In this document: positions 8,322 through 17,029 of the stretch, piece after piece
Position numbering within the stretch: the stretch's first letter is position 1
How the letters are laid out: each line of letters starts with the position of its first letter
Origin: Bacteroides intestinalis
GTDB taxonomy: Bacteria > Bacteroidota > Bacteroidia > Bacteroidales > Bacteroidaceae
Reading direction: 5' to 3'
Length of the DNA: 29,240 bases
Assembly: GCF_003464595.1 (NCBI RefSeq)
Contig: NZ_QRZF01000035.1
Location: 1 to 29,240 of the forward strand
The notes under the pieces: model-generated
Database searches by the model: none
What the model saw: only the letters and a program-made list of their open reading frames with translations
Told to the model about the DNA's origin: nothing
Made by a program: the position numbers and the translations under genes

Positions 8322-9581
8322 ATGAAAAAAAATACTTATACGATACCTTTGGCCCTGGTCTTCTGCCTTTTTTTCCTTTGGGCAATTAGTAGTAATCTGC
8401 TTCCTACAATGATACGGCAGTTGATGAAAACTTGTGAATTAAACACTTTTGAGGCGTCATTTACAGAAACTGCTTATTGGCTTGCTTACTTCATTTTTCC
8501 GATCCCGATAGCTATGTTCATGAAGCGTTATAGCTATAAAGCGGGCATTATTTTCGGTTTATTGTTGGCGGCATTGGGAGGTTTGCTCTTTTTTCCGGCT
8601 GCCATGCTGAAAGCCTATTGGGCCTACCTCTGCATATTCTTTATCATTGCTACCGGTATGTGTTTCCTGGAGACTGCCGCCAATCCGTATGTTACCGTTT
8701 TAGGTGCACCCGAAACAGCACCGCGACGGCTGAATCTGGCGCAATCTTTCAACGGACTCGGAGCCTTTATTTCTGCTATGTTTCTGAGTAAACTGATTCT
8801 GAGCGGTACGCATTATACACGTGATACATTGCCTGTAGATTATCCGGGTGGCTGGCAGGCTTATATACAGGTAGAGACGGATGCCATGAAGTTTCCCTAT
8901 TTGATGCTGGCTTTATTGCTGATTATCATAGCTGTGGTATTCGTATTTTCCAAGTTGCCGCAGATAGGAGATGAAAGTAAGACTACTTCTTCCGGTTCAA
9001 AGAAAGAAAAGCTGATTGATTTTGGTGTGCTGAAACATTCGCACTTGCGTTGGGGGGTGATTGCGCAGTTCTTTTATAATGGCGGACAGACAGCGATCAA
9101 CAGTTTGTTCCTTGTCTATTGCTGTTCTTATGCAGGACTTCCGGAAGAAACCGCAACAACTTTCTTCGGACTTTATATGCTTGCTTTCCTTGTAGGACGC
9201 TGGATTGGTACAGGATTGATGGTGAAGTTTCGTCCGCAGGATATGTTATTGGTTTATTCCTTAATGAATATTCTTTTGTGCGGAGTGGTAATGGTTTGGG
9301 GAGGTATGGTAGGACTTTATGCCATGCTGGCTATCTCTTTCTTTATGTCTATCATGTATCCTACCCAGTTCTCTCTGGCTTTGAAGGGATTGGGCGACCA
9401 GACAAAAAGTGGTTCGGCTTTTCTCGTGATGGCTATTGTCGGCAATGCATGTCTCCCTCAACTGACGGCTTATTTCATGCACGCCAATGAGCACATCTAT
9501 TATGCAGCTTACTGTGTGCCGATGACTTGCTTTATTTTCTGTGCCTACTATGGCTGGAAAGGTTATAAAGTCATTGATTAA
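8322..9581 (+). CDS. FucP-type major facilitator sugar:H+ symporter
   Basis: 419 aa with about 12 hydrophobic helices. It begins 'IPLALVFCLFFLWAISSNLLPTMIRQLMKTCELNTFEASFTETAYWLAYFIFPIPIAMFMKR', typical of the L-fucose permease family. A central charged loop around residues 215-235 ('SKTTSSGSKKEK') separates the two six-helix halves. It sits in the inner membrane and should import the sugar oxidised by the operon, most likely L-galactose, which resembles L-fucose except for the C6 hydroxyl. It is the third gene of the operon, 15 bp after the lactonase gene. L-fucose transport cannot be excluded from sequence. Confidence 0.9.
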   Translation: MKKNTYTIPLALVFCLFFLWAISSNLLPTMIRQLMKTCELNTFEASFTETAYWLAYFIFPIPIAMFMKRYSYKAGIIFGLLLAALGGLLFFPAAMLKAYWAYLCIFFIIATGMCFLETAANPYVTVLGAPETAPRRLNLAQSFNGLGAFISAMFLSKLILSGTHYTRDTLPVDYPGGWQAYIQVETDAMKFPYLMLALLLIIIAVVFVFSKLPQIGDESKTTSSGSKKEKLIDFGVLKHSHLRWGVIAQFFYNGGQTAINSLFLVYCCSYAGLPEETATTFFGLYMLAFLVGRWIGTGLMVKFRPQDMLLVYSLMNILLCGVVMVWGGMVGLYAMLAISFFMSIMYPTQFSLALKGLGDQTKSGSAFLVMAIVGNACLPQLTAYFMHANEHIYYAAYCVPMTCFIFCAYYGWKGYKVID

Positions 9582-9604
9582 ACAATTAATTTCAAATATA
9601 TAAA

Positions 9605-10621
9605 ATGAAAGCAGTTCAAATAGTCAATCCCTCTGAAATGAAGGTGGTTGAACTTGAAAGACCGGTGGTTGGTGCCGGTGAGGTGTTGGTGAGAATTAAA
9701 TATGTAGGTTTTTGTGGTTCCGATTTGAACACCTTCCTGGGACGCAATCCGATGGTGAAGTTACCTGTAGTGCCGGGGCATGAAGTGGGCGCGGTAATTG
9801 AAGAAATAGGTTCGGATGTTCCGGTTGGTTTCGAGAAAGGAATGAATGTGACTCTGAATCCATATACTAATTGTGGCAAATGTGCTTCGTGCCGTAATGG
9901 TCGTGTCAATGCCTGCGAACATAATGAAACATTAGGAGTGCAGCGGAATGGTGTGATGTGTGAGTATGCTGTATTGCCTTGGACTAAAATAATTCCGGCA
10001 GGTGACATCTCTCCCCGTGATTGTGCTCTGATTGAGCCGATGAGTGTGGGATTTCATGCTGTCTCACGCGGTCAGGTGATTGACAATGAATATGTGATGG
10101 TCATCGGGTGTGGTATGATTGGTATAGGTGCTATTGTACGTGCTGCACTTAGAGGTGCCGTTGTTATTGCTGTGGATTTGGATGATGAGAAGTTGGAGTT
10201 GGCTCGGAGAATGGGAGCCTCTTATACAGTAAATTCTAAGACAGAAAGTGTACATAGCCGGATACAAGAGATTACGGAAGGTTTTGGGGCTGATGTTGTG
10301 ATTGAAGCAGTCGGTAGTCCTGTGACTTATGTAATGGCTGTCGATGAAGTTGCTTTCTCAGGCCGTGTAGTCTGCATTGGCTATGCAAAAAGTGAAGTCG
10401 CTTTTCAGACCAAGTATTTTGTTCAGAAAGAATTGGATATACGAGGCTCCAGAAATGCATTACCGGCCGACTTTCGTGCGGTAATCAACTATATGAAGGC
10501 GGGTACTTGTCCGGTAGAAGAACTAATCACGAAAGTAGCAGTACCCGAAAATGCATTGGAAGCAATGACGGAGTGGGTAGCTAATCCGGGAAAGGTATTC
10601 CGTATTCTGGTACAGCTATAA
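9605..10621 (+). CDS. Zinc-dependent dehydrogenase, probable L-galactonate 5-dehydrogenase (LgoD-like)
   Basis: 338-aa medium-chain dehydrogenase/reductase. The catalytic zinc site is C37 ('GFCGSD') with H59-E60 ('VPGHEVG'). The structural zinc site is C90, C93, C96 and C104. The Rossmann nucleotide motif is 'VIGCGMIGIGAI', with an acidic 'VDLDDEKLELAR' that suggests NAD preference. It resembles the E. coli L-galactonate and threonine dehydrogenase subgroup. Expected reaction: L-galactonate to D-tagaturonate, feeding the hexuronate route (tagaturonate reductase and altronate dehydratase, not in this window). It is the last gene of the operon, followed by a 12-bp hairpin. Confidence 0.87.
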   Translation: MKAVQIVNPSEMKVVELERPVVGAGEVLVRIKYVGFCGSDLNTFLGRNPMVKLPVVPGHEVGAVIEEIGSDVPVGFEKGMNVTLNPYTNCGKCASCRNGRVNACEHNETLGVQRNGVMCEYAVLPWTKIIPAGDISPRDCALIEPMSVGFHAVSRGQVIDNEYVMVIGCGMIGIGAIVRAALRGAVVIAVDLDDEKLELARRMGASYTVNSKTESVHSRIQEITEGFGADVVIEAVGSPVTYVMAVDEVAFSGRVVCIGYAKSEVAFQTKYFVQKELDIRGSRNALPADFRAVINYMKAGTCPVEELITKVAVPENALEAMTEWVANPGKVFRILVQL

Positions 10622-10627
10622 ATGTAA

Positions 10628-10662
10628 AAGAGGGTACATCCACTTTAGGAATGTACCCTCTT
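10628..10662. terminator. Bidirectional hairpin between operon end and NigD-like gene
   Basis: AAGAGGGTACAT (10628-10639) pairs perfectly with ATGTACCCTCTT (10651-10662). The U-rich tail (CTTTTACATTT) follows on the minus strand, so it works best for the minus-strand NigD-like gene, but it also closes the plus-strand operon. Confidence 0.7.
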
Positions 10663-10715
10663 CGTCTTCAATAGGTCATAGTTTAGGTTGATATCTTTTC
10701 GTTTAACTTGATCTG

Positions 10716-11423
10716 CTATTTTTTCAAATCCACCGTATAAGTTTGTTTTCCATCGTAAATCGTATTCACGATAATTTTTAATCCCTTCTTTCCTACCAGT
10801 TGATTGGCTATCTCTTTCAATCTGAATGATACAACTCCCCAACCCAGTGTGCGTGGCTCATCATCATAAGCATTGTGGCGGAATTCCAAGGTGACATAAT
10901 CATTTTCTGGAGCAGATGCTTCGTCTGTTTGATTGATAACCAGATTCAACATGTGTTTTTTACTGCTATTATTGTTGTGGAAGAATTGGTGTTCTATATT
11001 TAGGTAATTTCCTGTAATCCACAACTCGACGACATTAATATGGTCATTACCAATACTGTCGGCAGTCTCCTCAGTCAGCGGAATGATATCTTTCGTCAAA
11101 ATGTCTTCTATCTGAATCAGTTTTACATTATACTTATATCCCGGAATACTTTCTTCCAACGGAAGAAAATGAATGAAGACGCGTTGGTCATCATTCACAG
11201 TATAATTATGTATATATGTTGTATCGCTGGGATACATCTTCTCACCGTCATCCAGATTAAAATAGTATTCCTTATCTTCAATAACCTTTATGGTACCGAT
11301 TGTAAAAAGAGTACCATTAGAAGTGTCATCAGCATCACTCAGACAAGACTGTAACATCGGTACCGCTAAAAATGTAAGTAGAAGTATTACCGAATAAAAT
11401 CTCAGCTTTTTCATCAATTGCAT
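10716..11423 (-). CDS. NigD-like lipoprotein
   Basis: 235 aa from the ATG at 11423. ATGs at 11414 and 11453 are also in frame; 11423 or 11414 gives a standard lipoprotein signal. KK is followed by a hydrophobic core 'FYSVILLLTFLAVPMLQS' and Cys27 ('LQSC'). The mature domain starts with 'GTLFTIGTIKVIEDKEYYFNLDDGEKMYPSDT', the OB-like N-terminal pattern of the Bacteroidetes NigD family, and continues with a beta-rich C-terminal domain ('DYVTLEFRHNAYDDEPRTLGWGVVSFRL'). Family members are envelope lipoproteins named from a bacteriocin-linked gene, but most have no known role. It stands alone, divergent from the sigma-factor gene. Confidence 0.85.
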   Translation of the reverse strand: MQLMKKLRFYSVILLLTFLAVPMLQSCLSDADDTSNGTLFTIGTIKVIEDKEYYFNLDDGEKMYPSDTTYIHNYTVNDDQRVFIHFLPLEESIPGYKYNVKLIQIEDILTKDIIPLTEETADSIGNDHINVVELWITGNYLNIEHQFFHNNNSSKKHMLNLVINQTDEASAPENDYVTLEFRHNAYDDEPRTLGWGVVSFRLKEIANQLVGKKGLKIIVNTIYDGKQTYTVDLKK

Positions 11424-11523
11424 GTTTTTGGAGTTAATCTTATTTTTTTCCATGTATTTAAGAAATGCGTGATGAGGGGAAATACTGCACATATGACTGT
11501 TAAAGAAACAAAAGAATTAATTT

Positions 11524-11555
11524 TTTGTTCGCTACGTGCAGTATTTCTATCTTTG
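11524..11555 (+). promoter_or_regulatory. Promoter of the ECF sigma/anti-sigma operon
   Basis: TTTG at 11524-11527, 20 bp, then TATCTTTG at 11548-11555. This is a near-ideal Bacteroides housekeeping promoter about 37 bp before the sigma-factor ATG. Confidence 0.7.
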
Positions 11556-11591
11556 CTGCATTTATAAGGTAAACGCGTGTCAAAGGAAAGA

Positions 11592-12140
11592 ATGGAAGAA
11601 CAGGAACTGGCAGGACGATGCAGGCAAGGGGACAACCTTGCCAGGAAAGAACTGTACGAGCGCTATGCTGGGCGAATGCTCAGCGTGTGCCTCCGTTATG
11701 CGGGCGACCGTGAAACGGCAGAAGACCTGATGCACGACGGTTTCCTGAAACTCTTCGATTCTTTTGATAAATTCACTTGGCGGGGTGATGGTTCCTTGCG
11801 GGCGTGGATGGAGCGTGTTATGGTGAATACGGCGCTGCAATACTTGCGCAAGAATGATGTAATAAACCAGTCGGAAGGATTGGATAACGTACCCGAAACG
11901 TACGAAGAACCCGATGCTTCGGCAGTGGATACTATTCCTCAGAAGGTGCTGATGCAGTTTATCAGTGAATTGCCTGTTGGTTATCGCACCGTATTCAACT
12001 TGTATATATTTGAAGATAAATCTCATAGGGAAATTGCCCAGATGCTGGGAATTAATGAGAAATCATCAGCTTCGCAGCTGACGCGTGCCAAAGCTACTTT
12101 GGCTACTAAAGTGCGGGAGTGGATGAAAAACAATGCTTAA
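11592..12140 (+). CDS. ECF-type RNA polymerase sigma-70 factor (Das-like)
   Basis: 182 aa from the ATG at 11592 with AAGGAAAG just upstream. A GTG at 11577, preceded by AAGG, is a possible alternative that adds five residues. Region 2 is 'ARKELYERYAGRMLSVCLRYAGDRETAEDLMHDGFLKLF', with the '-10' segment 'FTWRGDGSLRAWMERVMVNTALQYLRK'. Region 4 is 'ISELPVGYRTVFNLYIFEDKSHREIAQMLGINEKSSASQLTRAKATL', a helix-turn-helix. It redirects RNA polymerase to an alternative regulon. The gene 12 bp downstream encodes its probable membrane-bound anti-sigma partner, as in the Bacteroides thetaiotaomicron Das/Dma pairs I recall from the literature. Confidence 0.92.
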   Translation: MEEQELAGRCRQGDNLARKELYERYAGRMLSVCLRYAGDRETAEDLMHDGFLKLFDSFDKFTWRGDGSLRAWMERVMVNTALQYLRKNDVINQSEGLDNVPETYEEPDASAVDTIPQKVLMQFISELPVGYRTVFNLYIFEDKSHREIAQMLGINEKSSASQLTRAKATLATKVREWMKNNA

Positions 12141-12152
12141 AGGAAAGGACGT

Positions 12153-13436
12153 ATGATGAAAGATGATGAATTGTGGTTGAAAAAGATAAAGGAACGGTTG
12201 GATGATTACTCCGAGCCGCTACCTGATGCCGGCTGGGAGCGATTGGAGAAGGCATTGCCGACTTCTGCACCCATGTCTGTTGTCGGGACTAAGAAAAAGA
12301 TTCTGTTCCGCCGTTGGGCGATGACGGCTGCGGCGGTTGCGCTGGTGGCTGTGTCGTCCGTCAGTCTTTGGTTGCTGCAAAGTCCGGTAGTGGACGATGT
12401 GCGTCGTGCGGCTGAACCGGCTTTAGCGGCTATACCTGATGTGCTGCCTGAACCTGCAGAGCCGGATGTGCAGGGAGAAGAACCGGAGTCTGTTATCAGA
12501 AGAGTGATTGAACAGGAAAGCTCTCGTCAAGCTCTTGTGGCACAACATTTGGAAACAGAAAAGAATATATCGGAAGTGGGTGCACAGATACAGGAAAAAG
12601 ACACTGAAGTGCTCACAGAAAAGGCGAATGGAGACGATGTCGTTCCATCAAACTCTTCTTCAACTTCTAAAGAAAAGGAGCGCGAGGTATACCGTCCTTC
12701 CAGTAGAGACAAACTGCATTTGCCGACCGAAAAGAAATCTTCTACGAAAAATAAAGGTTGGTCGATTGGTATGTCTGTTGGAAATACAGGAGCACTTGCC
12801 ATGAATACAATGGGAAATGATATGCAGGCCGGTCCTAATTCCAGTCCGATGTTTAGTGATAAGTTGGACTTGCCGGATGTATCTAACGGCGTTCTGAATA
12901 TTCCTGATGGACAAGAACTTGTTTTTGAAGGTGGTGTACCTTATTTGCGGAAAAATGTGCGTCAGGTTAAGGATATCAAGCATAAGCAACCGCTCAGTTT
13001 TGGTGTATCGGTGCGGAAAGCATTGCCGAAAAACTTCTCGGTGGAAACCGGTGTGACTTATACGATGCTGTCGTCTGAGATAACTTACGAAAACAGTTCG
13101 GAAAAGACAGATCAGAAACTGCACTATATCGGTATTCCGGTGCGTGCGAACTGGAGTTTCGTTAATGATAAACGTTTCACGGTGTATGTATCTGCCGGTG
13201 GTGCAATAGAGAAGTGTGTCTATGGTAAGGTAGGAAGTGAAAAGGAAACAGTGAAGCCTGTGCAACTTTCGGTAATGGGTGCGGTAGGTGCCCAATATAA
13301 TATTAGTAATAGAGTGGGCATATATGTAGAGCCAGGTGTTTCCTATTTCTTTGACGATGGCTCTCCGATAGAGACTATACGAAAGGAAAATCCGACGAAC
13401 TTTACGTTGCAGGCAGGTATCCGTCTGACTTACTAA
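12153..13436 (+). CDS. Dual-membrane-spanning anti-sigma factor (Dma-like): inner-membrane anchor plus outer-membrane barrel
   Basis: 427 aa. Residues 1-52 are a charged cytoplasmic segment ('DDELWLKKIKERLDDYSEPLPDAGWERLEKALP') of the kind that binds sigma factors. About 55-75 is a single membrane helix ('WAMTAAAVALVAVSSVSLWLL'). About 76-205 is a Pro/Glu/Ser/Lys-rich linker long enough to cross the periplasm. About 206-427 has alternating beta strands, 'ETGVTYTMLSSEITYE', 'HYIGIPVRANWSF', 'YVSAGGAIEK', 'GIYVEPGVSYFF', ending 'FTLQAGIRLTY' with a terminal aromatic, as in small outer-membrane barrels. It lies 12 bp after the ECF sigma gene. The architecture matches the Dma anti-sigma factors reported to control vesiculation in B. 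thetaiotaomicron. It ends at the second long hairpin. Confidence 0.82.
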   Translation: MMKDDELWLKKIKERLDDYSEPLPDAGWERLEKALPTSAPMSVVGTKKKILFRRWAMTAAAVALVAVSSVSLWLLQSPVVDDVRRAAEPALAAIPDVLPEPAEPDVQGEEPESVIRRVIEQESSRQALVAQHLETEKNISEVGAQIQEKDTEVLTEKANGDDVVPSNSSSTSKEKEREVYRPSSRDKLHLPTEKKSSTKNKGWSIGMSVGNTGALAMNTMGNDMQAGPNSSPMFSDKLDLPDVSNGVLNIPDGQELVFEGGVPYLRKNVRQVKDIKHKQPLSFGVSVRKALPKNFSVETGVTYTMLSSEITYENSSEKTDQKLHYIGIPVRANWSFVNDKRFTVYVSAGGAIEKCVYGKVGSEKETVKPVQLSVMGAVGAQYNISNRVGIYVEPGVSYFFDDGSPIETIRKENPTNFTLQAGIRLTY

Positions 13437-13440
13437 GAGA

Positions 13441-13526
13441 AGTTGAGAGTTGAGAATGGAGAGTTGAGAGTGGCTGCGCTATCACGCTGCATAGTAACTC
13501 TAACTCTCCATTCTCAACTCTCAACT
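13441..13526. terminator. Long hairpin 2 with constant GGCTGCGC loop between convergent genes
   Basis: 13441-13465 pairs perfectly with 13502-13526 (25 bp). After a one-base bulge, 13467-13471 (AGAGT) pairs with 13497-13501. The loop (13472-13496) is 25 nt and starts GGCTGCGCTATC. The arms consist of GAGTTGAGA-like units. It begins 5 bp after the anti-sigma stop and overlaps the first base of the pflA stop. It has the same design as 1026-1118, with unrelated arms. Confidence 0.8.
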
Positions 13527-14251
13527 CAATTAACTATCACCGTTTCGAAGTATTCCTTAAATAGCTTTTCTGCACATTCCAGTTGTTCGGGAGTGTTTTC
13601 TTTTACCTCTTTCAATTGGTAATCCCATCCCATGGCTTCGTACTTGTGCACGCCCAGACGATGATAAGGAAGAATTTCTACCCGCTGTATACTTTTATAT
13701 TGGCCGAGATGTTCGCCCAAACTGCGAATGTCTTCCTCAAAATCACTATATCCCGGTACTAATACATAGCGTAGCCAGAAAGGCCGGTTCTGTTCCTCCA
13801 GCCAAGCTGCCGTATGCAAAGTTTTTGTATTGCTGCATCCGGTCAGCTTCTTATGGCGTTCGGGATTGAATTCTTTGAGATCCAGCAGCACTAAATCCGT
13901 TAGGCTCAATAGTTCTTCTACTTTTTCATTCCAGATGCCACCATTGGTATCCAGGCAGATATGAATGCCGTTTGCTTTCAAATCTTTGAACAAAGGTATA
14001 AGCGCTTCGGCCTGTAATGTAGGCTCACCACCCGAGAATGTGATGCCACCCTTTTTCCCGAAAAAAGCTTTCTGGCTGATAGCCATTTGCAGAATTTCTT
14101 CCGGTGGGGTAGGTGTTCCCCCCTTTGCATCTATCGTATCCGGGTTGGCACAATACAAACAGCGGAACGGACAGCCTTGTAGGAAAACGACGAGCCGGAG
14201 ACCCGGCCCGTCGAATGTTCCCATACTTTCGTAGGAGTGTACGTTTATCAT
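13526..14251 (-). CDS. pflA: Pyruvate formate-lyase activating enzyme
   Basis: 241-aa radical SAM enzyme. The cluster motif CX3CX2C is C27, C31 and C34 in 'GCPFRCLYC', followed by the SAM-binding 'GGITFSGGEPTLQ'. It abstracts a hydrogen from the glycine of PflB to create the active glycyl radical under anaerobic conditions. The normal length is about 245 aa. It starts 1 bp after the pflB stop on the same strand, so the two are translated from one message, with activase downstream of substrate enzyme as usual. Confidence 0.96.
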   Translation of the reverse strand: MINVHSYESMGTFDGPGLRLVVFLQGCPFRCLYCANPDTIDAKGGTPTPPEEILQMAISQKAFFGKKGGITFSGGEPTLQAEALIPLFKDLKANGIHICLDTNGGIWNEKVEELLSLTDLVLLDLKEFNPERHKKLTGCSNTKTLHTAAWLEEQNRPFWLRYVLVPGYSDFEEDIRSLGEHLGQYKSIQRVEILPYHRLGVHKYEAMGWDYQLKEVKENTPEQLECAEKLFKEYFETVIVN

Positions 14252-14252
14252 A

Positions 14253-16490
14253 TTACATTCTTTCGTGGAAACTACGGCTAATAACCTCTAACTGATGCTC
14301 GCGGCTCAGCTTCACGAAGTTTACAGCATAGCCGGAAACACGAATTGTGAGTTGCGGATACTTCTCCGGATGCTCCATGGCATCTTCCAGCATTTCACGG
14401 TTCAACACGTTTACGTTCAAGTGGTGTGCACCTTTAGTAAAGTAACCGTCCATCATTGTTACCAGGTTTTCAACACGGTCTTCCGGTGTCGGGCCAAGAG
14501 ATTTCGGAACGATAGAGAATGTATTACTGATACCGTCCTGTGAGTCGCGATAACGCAACTTGGCAACGGAACTCAGTGATGCGATGGCACCGTTCTTATC
14601 GCGTCCGTGCATCGGGTTGGCACCCGGGGCGAAAGCTACACCCTTGGCACGTCCGTCAGGAGTAGCACCTGTTTTCTTACCATACATTACATTAGAAGTG
14701 ATCGTCAGCAATGAAAGGGTAGGACGGGCATTCTTGTAAACGGGCAACTTTTTCAGTTCTTCGCTGAAATAATATACCAAGTCTACCCCAAGGTGGTCCA
14801 CACGGTCGTCATTATTACCGAAACATGGGAATGTACCGTCGATATCGAAACCTTCCGTCAAGCCGATGTCGTTGCGGCGGACTGTAACCTTTGCATTCTT
14901 GATGGCCGACAGTGAGTCGATGGCAATGGAAAGACCTGCTACACCATAAGCCAGATTAATGCGTGGATTCGTATCGATAAATGCCATCTGAGCCTTTTCG
15001 TAATAATACTTATCGTGCATGAAGTGGATGATGTTCATTGCCTCATTGTAGACACGGGCAATTTCGGTCAGCACTTTCTTGTAGTTCGACATTACTTCCT
15101 CAAACTTCAATGTTTCACCGGTCAATACGGGAATACCCTTTACCATGACAGTACCGGTATTTTCGCAACGTCCACCGTTGATGGCAAGCAACAAGGCTTT
15201 TGCCAGGTTGGCACGTGCCCCGAAGAACTGTATCTGCTTGCCGATAGCCTGATAGGATACACAACATGCGATACCATAGTCGTCGCAGTTACGTACTTCG
15301 CGCATCAGGTTATCATTTTCGTATTGGATGGAGCTGGTATCTACGGATACTTGTGCGCAGAATTCCTTGAAGCCTTCAGGGAGTTCAGGTCCCCAAAGTA
15401 TAGTCAGGTTCGGTTCGGGAGAAGGACCGAGGTTATACAGTGTTTGCAGGAAGCGGAAGGAAGTCTTTGTTACCTTCACACGTCCGTCGTTGAAACGTCC
15501 ACCAATGGCTTCCGTTACCCAAGTCGGGTCTCCGGCAAAGATATCGTTGTATGACTGCATACGCAGATGGCGCACCATGCGGAGTTTGATAACGAACTGG
15601 TCGATCAGCTCCTGGGCAAATGTTTCATTGATTTTACCATGTGCCAGATCATATTCAATAAAGATGTCGAGGAACGAAGAAACGTTACCCAGAGACATGG
15701 CTGCACCGTCTTGTTCTTTTACAGCGGCCAGATAAGCCATGTATACCCATTGTACGGCTTCCTGTGCGGAAGTAGCCGGACGACTGAGATCGAGTCCGTA
15801 ATATTCACCCATTATCTTAATATCTTTCAAAGCCTTGATCTGCTCTGCCACTTCTTCACGCAGGCGAATGCGGTCATCAGTCATCGGACCGGTCAGATTG
15901 TGCAAATCTTCCATTTTGGCTTCGATGAGGCGGTCGATACCGTAAAGGGCCAGACGACGGTAGTCACCGATGATACGTCCGCGGGCATAGTTATCGGGAA
16001 GTCCGGTGAGGAAACCCAATGAACGGAATGAGCGGATCTCTTCAGTATATACGTCAAATACACCGTCATTGTGTGTCTTGCGATAATGGGTAAAGATATC
16101 CTTAACTTTATCATCTATTTCTACACCGTTTTCGCGGCAAGCTTTAGTTACTACATTGATGCCACCAAACGGTTTGATAGCGCGTTTCAATAGCTCATCT
16201 GTCTGCAAACCAACGATAAGTTCATTCTCCTTATCTATATAGCCGGCCTGATGTGAAGTAATAGTTGATACAGTGTGAGGGTCGAGAGAACGTACTCCGT
16301 TGTTAGCTCTTTCTTCTTCGAGTGCTTTGAGGCAAAGCTCCCAAATATGTTTGGTACGTTCGGTAGGTCCTTGCAGGAAAGAAGCGTCTCCAGTATAAGG
16401 CGCGATGTTTTTACTCACGAAATCACTGACATTGATTTCTTTGCTCCAAAGCCCGTCGATAAAGGTTTTGTTCAATTCCATAATATTCAT
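14253..16490 (-). CDS. pflB: Formate acetyltransferase (pyruvate formate-lyase)
   Basis: 745 aa, matching the family. It converts pyruvate and CoA to acetyl-CoA and formate in anaerobic fermentation. The active-site cysteine pair is C409-C410 in '[10 protein letters not shown]'. The radical glycine is G720 in 'RVSGYAVNF' near the C terminus. Start at 16490; an in-frame ATG at 16481 ('MELNKTF') is equally plausible and would remove three residues. It leads the pflB-pflA operon. A perfect -7 box lies 40 bp upstream and a Crp/Fnr-like dyad about 55 bp beyond that. Confidence 0.97.
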   Translation of the reverse strand: MNIMELNKTFIDGLWSKEINVSDFVSKNIAPYTGDASFLQGPTERTKHIWELCLKALEEERANNGVRSLDPHTVSTITSHQAGYIDKENELIVGLQTDELLKRAIKPFGGINVVTKACRENGVEIDDKVKDIFTHYRKTHNDGVFDVYTEEIRSFRSLGFLTGLPDNYARGRIIGDYRRLALYGIDRLIEAKMEDLHNLTGPMTDDRIRLREEVAEQIKALKDIKIMGEYYGLDLSRPATSAQEAVQWVYMAYLAAVKEQDGAAMSLGNVSSFLDIFIEYDLAHGKINETFAQELIDQFVIKLRMVRHLRMQSYNDIFAGDPTWVTEAIGGRFNDGRVKVTKTSFRFLQTLYNLGPSPEPNLTILWGPELPEGFKEFCAQVSVDTSSIQYENDNLMREVRNCDDYGIACCVSYQAIGKQIQFFGARANLAKALLLAINGGRCENTGTVMVKGIPVLTGETLKFEEVMSNYKKVLTEIARVYNEAMNIIHFMHDKYYYEKAQMAFIDTNPRINLAYGVAGLSIAIDSLSAIKNAKVTVRRNDIGLTEGFDIDGTFPCFGNNDDRVDHLGVDLVYYFSEELKKLPVYKNARPTLSLLTITSNVMYGKKTGATPDGRAKGVAFAPGANPMHGRDKNGAIASLSSVAKLRYRDSQDGISNTFSIVPKSLGPTPEDRVENLVTMMDGYFTKGAHHLNVNVLNREMLEDAMEHPEKYPQLTIRVSGYAVNFVKLSREHQLEVISRSFHERM

Positions 16491-16529
16491 TTTGTTAGTG
16501 GGTAATGGTTGTTATCCTAATAAGGACTG

Positions 16530-16597
16530 CAAAATTACTATCTTTTTTCCACATAACAGTGCATAAATAGTCGGTTTTTATGTTGTACGACATAAAA
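16530..16597 (-). promoter_or_regulatory. pflB promoter with upstream Crp/Fnr-like dyad
   Basis: The minus-strand -7 box TAATTTTG occupies 16537 down to 16530, so transcription should begin near 16525. A dyad, TTTTATGT-N6-ACATAAAA (16576-16597), has the 5-6-5 half-site geometry of Crp/Fnr-family sites (TATGT-N6-ACATA). Its centre is about 61 bp upstream of the expected start. No TTTG -33 element is seen, consistent with an activated promoter. Confidence 0.5.
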
Positions 16598-16807
16598 TAA
16601 CTATTGTTAGGTATGGGAGTTGGCAGTTAAGGTCGTTTTTTTGTGCTTATTATCTGCACTCTTTTACTCATTTATTGGTAAATGGCAGGTTAATAGCGGG
16701 ACTAATATCATTTGCTGATTGAAAATGGAAATGTTTACAAAAATAAATGGGTTGCGATAAAATTTTGTACTGATTATCATATACTTATAAGAAGATGATT
16801 TTCTGTA

Positions 16808-16873
16808 GACAAGAAGTTAAGAGTTTGTTGACAGGAAATTAACTTCTTGCCAGCAGGAAGTTGATTTCTTGTT
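16808..16873. repeat. Three imperfect 22-nt tandem repeats
   Basis: Units are 16808-16829, 16830-16851 and 16852-16873, sharing the pattern (G)ACARGAARTTRA followed by a TTG-containing half. Because each unit is partly self-complementary, CAAGAAGTTAA (16810-16820) also pairs with TTAACTTCTTG (16839-16849). No coding frame runs through it. The role is unknown. Confidence 0.6.
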
Positions 16874-16998
16874 GACAGCATGTTTTATGCTTTCCTGTTA
16901 TTTTACAATATATCTATGGAGTATTTCAAGTATAGACTCTCCGTAAAATGAATTACGTTTATAAAATATCGTAGAAATAATATTTTTGTGCCGAAATA

Positions 16999-17029
16999 TT
17001 TGTGATATCAAAAAAGAATAGTAATTTTG
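16999..17029 (+). promoter_or_regulatory. Promoter of tRNA-Ser(UGA) copy 2
   Basis: TTTG at 16999-17002, 19 bp, then TAATTTTG at 17022-17029, 40 bp before the tRNA. Spacing and distance are the same as for copy 1. Confidence 0.75.

Noticed and set aside
6435..10621. L-fucose degradation operon
   Set aside because: The permease and first two enzymes could serve L-fucose, but there is no fuconate dehydratase or later enzyme, and the LgoD-like dehydrogenase fits L-galactonate better. Kept only as the alternative.
15328..15735. Several plus-strand open frames opposite pflB
   Set aside because: All are antisense shadows of a highly conserved coding gene with strong codon bias.
16808..16873. Possible CRISPR array
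   Set aside because: The units are contiguous, imperfect and only 22 nt with no spacers, and there are no cas genes nearby.
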